NCBI RefSeq assembly: GCF_025465545.1 | Contig: NZ_JAODMK010000024.1 | Span: forward strand, 1 to 64,000 | DNA: 64,000 bases | Direction of reading: 5' to 3' | From: Naasia sp. | GTDB taxonomy: Bacteria > Actinomycetota > Actinomycetes > Actinomycetales > Microbacteriaceae | Shown: positions 1 through 6,865 of the stretch, in pieces | Position numbering within the stretch: position 1 is the first letter of the stretch | Layout of the letters: each line of letters opens with the position of its first letter | Made by a program: the position numbers and the translations under genes | The notes under the pieces: model-generated | The model's database searches: none | What the model was told of the DNA's origin: nothing | What the model saw: only the letters and a program-made list of their open reading frames with translations

Positions 1-31
1 CTGACGCGTTACCGGCGCCGACGTTGCGGGC

Positions 32-973
32 TCAGGAAGGGGTGGACGCTCCATCGAGCGCGGTGACGACTCGGGTCACCGATGATCCGAGCCCCCAGTG
101 CACGCCGAGCTCGGCGATCCGTCGCAGCCCGCCGTCGGGGATGCCGATCCGTGAGTCGACGGGGGGAAGCTCGAGGTCGGACGCCACCCGCACCACGGCG
201 GGCGCCTGGGCGAGATAGCCGGCGGAGGCCCGGATCTTGGCCTTGATTCCGGCGGACAGCGGCACGCCGGGGCCGGCCTCGGCTGCCGCGAGGATCCCGT
301 CGAGGTCGCCGAACTCGGCGAGCAGGGACGCGGCCGTCTTCTCGCCGATCCCCGCGACCCCGGGCAGCCCGTCGGACGCGTCGCCGCGGAGGGTCGCGTA
401 GTCCGCGTACTGCGAGGGGCTCACGCCGTACTTGCCGCGGAGGACCTCGCCGGTCACGATCTCCAGCCTGCTCATGCCGCGGGCGGTGTAGATGACGCGC
501 ACGTCGCGCTCGTCGTCGATCACCTGGAACAGGTCGCGGTCGCCCGTGATCACGTCCACCGGCATGGTGGCGGTGGCTGCGTAGGTGCCGATGATGTCGT
601 CGGCCTCGTACTCCGGCCGGCCGACCACGGGGATTCCGAGAGCGGTGAGGGTGTCGCGGATCACGGGCACCTGGACGCTGAGCGGATCGGGCACGACCTC
701 GACGTCCGGCCCCGCCTGGACGACCTCGGCCACCCGGTGGGTCTTGTAGGTCGGCAGCAGGTCGACCCGCCACTGGGGACGCCAGTCATCGTCCCAGCAG
801 GCGATCAGGTCGGTGGGGCGGAACTCGGCGACGAGGCGCGCGATCATGTCGAGGAGCCCGCGGACGGCGTTGACCGGAGTGCCGTCGGGACTCCGTACCG
901 TGTCCGGCACGCCGTAGAAGGCCCGGAAGTACAGCGCGGCCGTGTCCAGCAGCATCAGGCGCCTGTCGCTCAC
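32..973 (-). CDS. 5'-3' exonuclease (PolA N-terminal/FEN-like)
   Basis: A stand-alone 313-aa flap/5'-3' exonuclease of the kind fused to the N-terminus of DNA polymerase I; it would remove RNA primers or flaps in replication and repair. Visible motifs run in family order: an N-terminal metal-binding Asp (LMLLDTAALYFRAFYG), the acidic core YEADDIIGTYA followed by VITGDRDLFQVI, and the helix-3-turn-helix DNA clamp RGDASDGLPGVAGIGEKTA near residue 190. A GTG start at 973 is chosen because the protein then begins VSDRRLMLLD like its relatives; an ATG at 997 would add eight residues. Length fits the stand-alone actinobacterial form. Transcribed toward the window edge with no visible operon partner. 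Confidence 0.9.
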   Translation of the reverse strand: MSDRRLMLLDTAALYFRAFYGVPDTVRSPDGTPVNAVRGLLDMIARLVAEFRPTDLIACWDDDWRPQWRVDLLPTYKTHRVAEVVQAGPDVEVVPDPLSVQVPVIRDTLTALGIPVVGRPEYEADDIIGTYAATATMPVDVITGDRDLFQVIDDERDVRVIYTARGMSRLEIVTGEVLRGKYGVSPSQYADYATLRGDASDGLPGVAGIGEKTAASLLAEFGDLDGILAAAEAGPGVPLSAGIKAKIRASAGYLAQAPAVVRVASDLELPPVDSRIGIPDGGLRRIAELGVHWGLGSSVTRVVTALDGASTPS

Positions 974-1058
974 GGGGCCATTCTGGCGGAAGGGCATGCC
1001 CGGCGGGCGATCGAGCCCACTGGGGGTTCCCGATCAGGTACCGGAGCCCGTCCCGAGG

Positions 1059-2351
1059 TCAGTCCTGCGGCGTCCCATCGCGGCGGACGGGCCACGCACT
1101 GCGGAGGGTCGGGATGCCTCGCCGGCTCAGCCACGGCTCGGTGCTGCGCTCCGCGTGCTCGAGATCCAGCTGCGAGACGAGGTGGTCGATCGCGGCCAGC
1201 ACGGAGCCGTGCAGCATCCAGAGCTGGGTCTGCTCACGCGGGTCGACGTCGAGGAGCGTGAGCTCGGTGAGCACGGCCCGGGTCTCCCGGACGATCTCCA
1301 GCAGCCGGCCGAACGCCTCCTCCGCTCGCTCGCCGCGGTTGCGCCCGTACTCCGCTTCGACGAGGTCGCCGAACGCGCGCAGGCCGTTGGCGACGTCGTT
1401 GAGCACGATCGCGAGGGCGCGCCGAAGCTCCGCTCCGGTGGTGTCAGGAGTGTCCTCGCCCTCGTTCGCCGGGGCCTGCTTGCCAATGGCGACGATCAGG
1501 GCTCGCTCGGCGCTGAACGCGCGGTCGAGCCGGTCGACCGCAGATCGCAGGCCGGGATGCACCAGAGCGGTCGTGAGCGCGCGAGGATTCAGCCGCCGGC
1601 TCTCCCGCGCCGCCTCCACGGCCGCTGCGGCGTCGGCGACCTCGCCGCCGATGTGCTGGGACCAGTCCGACCAGGCGCGCACCTCCTCGGGATGCGGCGG
1701 CCGGTTGCCCAGGGTGAGCGCGATCTCGCCCATCAGCGCCGCCTGCGACCTGGTAACCCGGCGCACCGCCTCGCTCGCCTGCAGGTTGGGGATCGCGACG
1801 GGGACGACAAGGCTGAACGCGACGCCGACGAGCGTGCCGATCAGGGTGTTCGCCACGCGCACCTCGGCGGCGACGCCCGTGGCGACTCCCGGGGCGGAGA
1901 CCGCGAGGATCAGCATGGCGCTGATGGGCGCCTCGAGGGTCTGGTCGCCGAGACGCAGGACCATGGCCACCAGGAGCGAGGCGGCGATCACGAGCGCGAG
2001 GCTCCACCAGGACAGCCCGAGCGAGGCGGATACCCCGACCGCGACCAGGACGCCGGTGAGCACCGCTCCCACACGGACGATGCCCATGAGCAGTGTCCCG
2101 ACCGTCGACGCCTGAACGACGAGCAGCGCGGTCAGCGGCGCGGTGAGGTCGAGGATGCCCGGGAACAGGGCGTCCGCGACGACGTACGCGACGACGGCGG
2201 CGACGGTGAGCCGGGCGATCTGGGTCGCGGCCGGTCGCACCCGGCTCGGAACCTCCGACCATGAGTTCGGCAGGCCCGGCCAGATCCACCACAGCAGCTG
2301 CCGCAGATTCCGCCGAGACCACGGCGGACGCCTCTCGCGCGGTGCAGTCAT
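1059..2351 (-). CDS. FUSC-family membrane protein (aromatic acid exporter-like)
   Basis: A 430-aa protein with an N-terminal block of about six membrane segments (roughly residues 40-200, hydrophobic runs starting VAAVVAYVVADALF and TAPLTALLVVQASTVGTLL) followed by a helical cytoplasmic domain rich in Ala, Glu and Arg. This is the half-size FUSC / aromatic acid exporter architecture, in which the membrane part is thought to export small aromatic acids. Substrate is not deducible. It is a lone gene, 85 nt upstream of the exonuclease gene on the same strand, and the nested palindrome at 2368 lies directly upstream of its start. The family call is firm; the transport role is inferred from the family. 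Confidence 0.8.
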   Translation of the reverse strand: MTAPRERRPPWSRRNLRQLLWWIWPGLPNSWSEVPSRVRPAATQIARLTVAAVVAYVVADALFPGILDLTAPLTALLVVQASTVGTLLMGIVRVGAVLTGVLVAVGVSASLGLSWWSLALVIAASLLVAMVLRLGDQTLEAPISAMLILAVSAPGVATGVAAEVRVANTLIGTLVGVAFSLVVPVAIPNLQASEAVRRVTRSQAALMGEIALTLGNRPPHPEEVRAWSDWSQHIGGEVADAAAAVEAARESRRLNPRALTTALVHPGLRSAVDRLDRAFSAERALIVAIGKQAPANEGEDTPDTTGAELRRALAIVLNDVANGLRAFGDLVEAEYGRNRGERAEEAFGRLLEIVRETRAVLTELTLLDVDPREQTQLWMLHGSVLAAIDHLVSQLDLEHAERSTEPWLSRRGIPTLRSAWPVRRDGTPQD

Positions 2352-2367
2352 GTTCGATCCTCAACCC

Positions 2368-2422
2368 GAGGTGGCACGTGGTGCTGCCACCTCGCCGAGG
2401 TGACAGCACCACGTGCCACCTC
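2368..2422. repeat. Nested palindrome, 26-bp arms around a 3-nt loop
   Basis: The left arm (2368-2393) and right arm (2397-2422) are reverse complements over 26 bp with a single mismatch, separated by GCC. Each arm is also a smaller inverted repeat: GAGGTGG at one end and CCACCTC at the other in the left arm. Both arms contain CACGTG. The element lies just upstream of the FUSC gene start and downstream of nothing obvious, so it does not look like a simple terminator. It resembles a REP/MITE-type dispersed intergenic repeat; copy number elsewhere cannot be seen from this window. Confidence 0.85.
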
Positions 2423-2486
2423 GACAAGCTCGGTGGGGTGACGGGACCATCCTTCCTCGCGCGGGCCGTATTGCACCGTCAAGCGC

Positions 2487-2649
2487 GTGAAGGTCTCGGG
2501 CACGATCGACATGCACGAGTTCCGCGCCACCCTGCTGCCCTCGGCCAGGGCAACCACATGCTCCCCCTCAAAACGCCAAGCTCAAGAAGCTGGTGGGCAA
2601 GGCCGCGGGCGACGAGGTGTCGGTCGGCCTGGAGCGCCGCTTCCCCTGA
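2487..2649 (+). pseudogene. DUF1905-domain gene remnant with two frameshifts
   Basis: Three frames read in succession give the C-terminal part of a DUF1905 domain: KVSGTIDMHEFRATLLPS in the first frame, GQGNHMLPLK in the second, then NAKLKKLVGKAAGDEVSVGL and ERRFP before the stop at 2647-2649. Restoring one G near 2542 and one G near 2573 would rejoin everything into one frame of 54 residues. The N-terminal third of the domain is absent. The 3' end is duplicated by a 22-bp tandem repeat. Either a genuinely decayed gene or two sequencing errors in short homopolymers; the missing N-terminus favours decay. Confidence 0.7.
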
Positions 2650-2672
2650 GCTGGAGCGCCGCTTCCCCTGAG
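2629..2672. repeat. Perfect 22-bp tandem duplication
   Basis: The 22 bases at 2629-2650 (beginning CTGGAGCGCCGC) are repeated exactly at 2651-2672. The first copy contains the stop codon of the DUF1905 remnant, so the duplication lies at and beyond its 3' end, consistent with replication slippage in a non-functional region. Confidence 0.9.
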
Positions 2673-2704
2673 GAGGAGTCGGTCGGCGCGCAGCGACGGC
2701 AGGA

Positions 2705-3556
2705 CTAGCGACTCGACCAGTGCGACGGCCGCACGAAGCCGGCGGGAAGCCGGGTGCCGGAACTTCCCCTGGCACTGTTCACCTGCATCTGGGTGAGGAA
2801 CAGTGTCTCCGACAGGTCCGCGCCGGCGACGTCCGCGTCCCTGAGGTCGGCGCCGATCAGGTCCGCGCCGCGAAGATCCGCGCTGCGGAGGTCGGCGCCC
2901 AGCAGGAGCGCGGCGCGCAGGTCGGTGCCGCGGAGGTCTGCGCCCCGCAGGTTCGCGCCGACCAGGTCCGCTCCCGGCCGGATCGGACGGCCGCCGCCCT
3001 TCCCGAGCGGCTGGGGATACCGCGAGCGCGCGGCCTCGCTGGCGCGGAGGAGCAGAGGTCGCGCCGCGTCGTACTCGTCATCCGTGTCGATCCGGAGCAG
3101 CGCGGCGGCGTCCGAGAGGGTGAGCGCCTCCACCGCGGAGAAGGCGGCGGTCAGCTCTGCGCGCAGCGGGTCGACGCCGGGAAAGGCCAGAGCGGCGTCG
3201 AGGTACCAGAGGAGCTGCTGCAGGCGACGGACGATCGGGAACACCGCGAACATGTCGCCCCGGACGCCGTCCTCGCGCCAGCTTCGGCCGTCGAACGTCT
3301 GCTGGGTGACCTTCTGACCCGCTCCGAAGCAGTCGAAGACGGTGCAGCCCGTGAAGCCGCGCTCGCGCAGGACCGGATGGATCTTGCAGCGGAAGTCCTG
3401 CTCGAGATGCACGCAGGGCTCCCCCGGCTCCTTGTCGTAGGCGAAGGCCGCGCTCCGGTCGAACGCCAGCGCCACGCAGCAGAGGCCGACGCAATTGGCG
3501 CAGTCGGCGCTCAGGTCCGCCCGCCGCCCGAGCTCGACGAACGTCTTGCCTGCCAT
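2705..3556 (-). CDS. Pentapeptide-repeat protein with N-terminal Cys cluster
   Basis: A 283-aa protein in two parts. Residues about 15-75 hold a cysteine-rich cluster: CANCVGLCCV, then single Cys in EPCVHLEQDFRCKIH and FTGCTVFDCFGAG, resembling the metal-binding pattern of the YkgJ family. Residues about 190-260 are A(D/N)LxG pentapeptide repeats (GADLVGANLRGADLRGTDLR and onward), which fold as a right-handed beta-helix. It ends in a tail with LTQMQVNSARG as in many short pentapeptide proteins. ATG at 3556 is preferred because GGAGGGA sits seven bases upstream; a longer open frame continues 5' without coding character. Function unknown; pentapeptide proteins can mimic DNA, but nothing here shows that. 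Confidence 0.8.
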   Translation of the reverse strand: MAGKTFVELGRRADLSADCANCVGLCCVALAFDRSAAFAYDKEPGEPCVHLEQDFRCKIHPVLRERGFTGCTVFDCFGAGQKVTQQTFDGRSWREDGVRGDMFAVFPIVRRLQQLLWYLDAALAFPGVDPLRAELTAAFSAVEALTLSDAAALLRIDTDDEYDAARPLLLRASEAARSRYPQPLGKGGGRPIRPGADLVGANLRGADLRGTDLRAALLLGADLRSADLRGADLIGADLRDADVAGADLSETLFLTQMQVNSARGSSGTRLPAGFVRPSHWSSR

Positions 3557-3725
3557 CGCGGATCCCTCCCGTTCCCGCACAACGCTATCCGGCGGCGCGC
3601 GTGCCGCCGATTTCGGGCTCTGCCCGAGTGCCGTCCGTGCCGCAGAACGGTCGGACTGCGAGCGTCGGCGGGCAGGTCTAGCATCGGCATCCGGAAGACG
3701 GAGGGCTGATGGCCGGGCAACTGCA

Positions 3726-5051
3726 GTGAGCGCCATCGCCCTTCTCCCCGCCGCCAGGCGGATCCAGCGCATCTATCTCGTGCTTCTGCTCGGCAACACC
3801 CTGGCAGCCTCCTTCATCTGGGGCATCAACACGCTCTTCCTCCTCGACGCCGGGCTCTCGAACCTCGAGGCGTTCGCGGCGAACGCCTTCTTCACGGCCG
3901 GAATGGTGATCTTCGAGATCCCGACCGGGGTTATCGCCGACAGCGTCGGCCGCCGCGCCTCCTACCTGCTGGGCACGCTCACCCTGGCGGCGAGCACAGC
4001 CCTCTACTGGCTGATGTGGCTCTGGTCGGCGCCGTTCTGGGGCTGGGCCGTCGTGTCGGTGCTGCTCGGGCTCGGGTTCACCTTCTTCTCCGGCGCGGTC
4101 GAGGCCTGGCTGGTCGACGCCCTCCGCTCGTCCGGCTATGAGGGCGAGCTGGAGCCGGTGTTCGCGAAGGGGATGGTGGTCTCCGGAGTCGCGATGCTCG
4201 TCGGCTCCGTCGCCGGCGGCATCATCGCCCAGGCCACGGATCTGGGCGTGCCCTTCCTCCTCCGGGCGGGCGTGCTCGTCACGATGTTCGTCGTCGCATT
4301 CCTCGTCATGCGCGACCTCGGGTTCACCCCGGACCGGTCGGAGCGCCCCGGGAAGGCCGTCCGAACCCTCTTCCGGTCGTCGCTCACCCACGGGCTGGGC
4401 AATCCGCCGGTGCGCTATCTGATGCTCGCCGCGCCCTTCACGGCCGGGGTCGGCGTCTACGTCTTCTACGCCCTGCAGCCCTATCTGCTCGAGCTCTGGG
4501 GGGACGAGAAGGCCTATTCGGTCGCCGGTCTCGCGGCGGCGATCGTCGCGGCTTCCCAGGTCCTGGGCGGCCTCATCGCCCCCGCCGTCCGGCGGCTGTT
4601 CCGCAAGCGCACGACGACGGTGATCCTGGCAGCCGCGACCTCTGCGGTGCTGCTGCTCAGCCTCGGCCTCACCCGGACCTTCTGGGTGGCACTGCTCCTG
4701 ATGGCCGTCTGGGGCGTCGTCTCGGCGGCCGGCGGTCCGGTGCGCCAGGCGTACCTCAACGACCTCATCCCCTCGAAGCAGCGTGCCACGGTGCTCTCCT
4801 TCGACTCGCTGATGGGCAGCGCAGGCGGCGTGATCGTGCAGCCCGCGCTGGGGCGAAGCGCGGACCTGGGCGGGTACGGGTTCTCGCTCGCGCTGAGCGG
4901 CGCGATCAGCGCTGTGGCCCTCCCCTTCCTCTACCTCAGCCGCCGGCAGAGGGCCGCGGCGGATGTCACTCGGGCCGGCGCCGAGCCGCCGGAGGACTCC
5001 GCGGCCCCTCCGCCGGTGAAGGCGACGGAGCCGTCCGACCCGGACCGCTGA
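3726..5051 (+). CDS. MFS transporter
   Basis: A 441-aa major facilitator with twelve predicted membrane helices. The loop after helix 2 reads IPTGVIADSVGRRASYLLG, the conserved MFS D-x-x-G-R-R motif. The C-terminal ~35 residues are hydrophilic and Pro/Ala/Glu-rich. The substrate cannot be named. GTG at 3726 gives a protein starting VSAIALLPAARRIQRIYLVL just before the first helix; the best Shine-Dalgarno-like stretch (GGAGGG near 3699) is about 20 nt away, so the start is uncertain. Divergent from the pentapeptide gene with about 170 bp between them. Confidence 0.85.
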   Translation: MSAIALLPAARRIQRIYLVLLLGNTLAASFIWGINTLFLLDAGLSNLEAFAANAFFTAGMVIFEIPTGVIADSVGRRASYLLGTLTLAASTALYWLMWLWSAPFWGWAVVSVLLGLGFTFFSGAVEAWLVDALRSSGYEGELEPVFAKGMVVSGVAMLVGSVAGGIIAQATDLGVPFLLRAGVLVTMFVVAFLVMRDLGFTPDRSERPGKAVRTLFRSSLTHGLGNPPVRYLMLAAPFTAGVGVYVFYALQPYLLELWGDEKAYSVAGLAAAIVAASQVLGGLIAPAVRRLFRKRTTTVILAAATSAVLLLSLGLTRTFWVALLLMAVWGVVSAAGGPVRQAYLNDLIPSKQRATVLSFDSLMGSAGGVIVQPALGRSADLGGYGFSLALSGAISAVALPFLYLSRRQRAAADVTRAGAEPPEDSAAPPPVKATEPSDPDR

Positions 5052-5268
5052 GCATTCCGGCCGCGACTGTTCGTTCCCGGAATCCAGGCCGGCGCTGCTG
5101 CGGTCCGGGCCGCGAGCTCGCCCGCAAGCCGGCGTCCCCACGACTCCGCCCGGCGAAGCTCGTCGTCGCCGACCGATCAGGTCGCCGGCAGCACGAAGCC
5201 GGCGGGCGGGGCGAGCTCGGTCCACCCCTTCCTGTTGAGCTTCTTCGCCGGGAACGCCCTGGTGCGGA

Positions 5269-6186
5269 TCAGATGGCCCGTGCCCGGACGACGGCGACCG
5301 GGCATGGCGGCCTGGCGAGGATCTCCCGGCTCGTCGAGCCCAGGAAGAGTCGCTCCTCGGCTGTTCGCCGGTGTGCGCCGACCACGAGGATCTCCTGCCC
5401 GGCGGCCTCCCGGGAGAGGGCGTCTGCAGGATGCGCCTCGGCGACCACCCCGCGAATGTCGAGATCCGTGTCCTCCGCGCGCAGCCGTTCGAGAATCCCG
5501 GCGAGGGCTCGCGTCTGCCTCGCCGCCGCCTCGGCCAGCGAAGAGGGCGACACCCCCGCCAGGGTGCGGACGAAGGGCACCTGCCAGCAGTGCACCACTC
5601 GAAGCCGGCGATGGAGCACCCGCGCCTCGTGCACGGCGAACCGCAGTGCGGGCTGGTCCTCGAGGTCCGCGTCAACGCCGACGACCACCGCCCCATGCCC
5701 GGAGGTCCAACTCCTTGGCACGACGATGGTCGGGCACTCGGAGCTTTCGGCCAGCTTCACCGGGAACGAGCCGCCGAGCAGGCCGGCGAGCCGACCGCCG
5801 CCGCCGCCGCCGACCACGAGAAGGTCGGCCGCCTGCGAGGCGCGGGCGAAACGCTCCCGCGCGTCCCCCCAGGAGACGGACCCGCGCACCTGCGCGGACG
5901 GCGCCACCCGCTCGAGGTACCGCTTCGCCCCGCTCACGACCGAGTCGGCCGCCTCATCGGAGTCGCCGCCCCTGACCTGGGCGGTGAGCCGATCCGCCTC
6001 CACGACGATGCTCACGTCGACATCGACGCGATGATTCCTGGCTCGGTGGGCGATCCACTTCATGGCGCTCGTGCCGCCGGGACCTCCGTCCGTGGCGAGC
6101 ACGACTCGCTCCACGAACGGATCGGCGGGGTGCTCCTCCAAGGCTGGTGCGCGATTCGCTGTCTTGGGTGCGACGAGGTCGAACAT
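5269..6186 (-). CDS. Universal stress protein, two tandem UspA domains
   Basis: A 305-aa protein made of two UspA folds. Domain 1 (about residues 20-155) ends in LLVVGGGGGGRLAGLLGGSF and CPTIVVP; domain 2 (about 165-305) ends in ILVVGAHRRTAEERLFLGST and CPVAVVRA. These are the G-2x-G-9x-G(S/T) nucleotide-binding loops typical of ATP-binding Usp proteins. ATG at 6186 has AGGAG about nine bases upstream. Divergent from the DUF1003 gene and close to a P-type ATPase gene, a stress-type neighbourhood. Two-domain Usps are common in actinobacteria and often respond to dormancy or hypoxia; no regulatory site was seen here. Confidence 0.9.
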   Translation of the reverse strand: MFDLVAPKTANRAPALEEHPADPFVERVVLATDGGPGGTSAMKWIAHRARNHRVDVDVSIVVEADRLTAQVRGGDSDEAADSVVSGAKRYLERVAPSAQVRGSVSWGDARERFARASQAADLLVVGGGGGGRLAGLLGGSFPVKLAESSECPTIVVPRSWTSGHGAVVVGVDADLEDQPALRFAVHEARVLHRRLRVVHCWQVPFVRTLAGVSPSSLAEAAARQTRALAGILERLRAEDTDLDIRGVVAEAHPADALSREAAGQEILVVGAHRRTAEERLFLGSTSREILARPPCPVAVVRARAI

Positions 6187-6366
6187 GGCTTCTTCTCCTG
6201 TCGTCGTTCGCGAGCAGGCTTCCCCCGGCTGATCGCAGTGTCGGGTCCGTCGGGGGGCTGGGGTCAGGGTCGAAGGTCCTCTTCGGAGGCGGTGAGGCGC
6301 GAAGGGCCGGACCGGCGGAGGACTTTCGTCCCGCGCAGCCGGCGCGCGCACGCGCACACTGAGTCC

Positions 6367-6768
6367 ATGACCCGCCCGCTGGTGAACTGGCACGACGACC
6401 ACCTCAAGAACCTGTCTCTCGGGGAGCGCGCGGCCGACCGCCTCCGGAACGGCATGGGCAGCTGGCCGTTCGTCGGCGCCTTTCTCGGGATCATGCTCGT
6501 CTGGGCGGCGATCAACCTCCTCCAGAAGGCGTGGGACCCCTACCCGTTCATCCTGCTCAACCTGTTCCTCAGCATGCTGGCGGGCTTGCAGGGCGCCATC
6601 CTGCTGATCGCCGCGAAGCGGCAGGACGGGATCTCCGCCGCCCTCGCACGCCACGACTACGAGACGAACGTGGCCGCGAAGCGGGAGATCGAGGAGCTGA
6701 TGGAGATCAATCGGCGCCAGCTCGAGCTCCTGACCGAGCTGCACCAGCGGGACACGCTCGGGGTCTGA
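6367..6768 (+). CDS. DUF1003 membrane protein (short form)
   Basis: A 133-aa protein with two membrane helices (WPFVGAFLGIMLVWAAINLL and LLNLFLSMLAGLQGAILLIA) followed by KRQDGISAALARHDYETNVA and a coiled C-terminus (KREIEELMEINRRQLELL). This is the DUF1003 layout: two helices, then a charged segment with a conserved (N/K)RQ. Function is unknown. ATG at 6367 places the start just before the charged N-terminus. It precedes the CtpE-like ATPase by about 100 bp on the same strand and may be co-transcribed. A second, longer DUF1003 protein is encoded at 62747. Confidence 0.85.
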   Translation: MTRPLVNWHDDHLKNLSLGERAADRLRNGMGSWPFVGAFLGIMLVWAAINLLQKAWDPYPFILLNLFLSMLAGLQGAILLIAAKRQDGISAALARHDYETNVAAKREIEELMEINRRQLELLTELHQRDTLGV

Positions 6769-6865
6769 CCGGCTCGCCGGTGGCCATCCCGTTCGACGGG
6801 ACCGGACAGGACGGAAGGACCTATGACCCTGCCGACACGGTGCGGCACCGCCGCATGCTGAGAAC

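Noticed and set aside
1444-2427. Other long open frames opposite or out of phase with the FUSC gene.
   Set aside because: They share the Arg/Pro/Ala-rich composition of GC-driven shadows, and the FUSC frame has clear membrane helices.
5189-5268. A coding-like minus-strand tail after the Usp gene (LIRTRAFPAKKLNRKGWTEL, then APPAGFVLPAT), sharing a 16-base match GCACGAAGCCGGCGGG with the pentapeptide gene end.
   Set aside because: It has no start codon, is only about 30 codons, and the match is short and GC-rich. Nothing else convincing was seen in 5052-5268.
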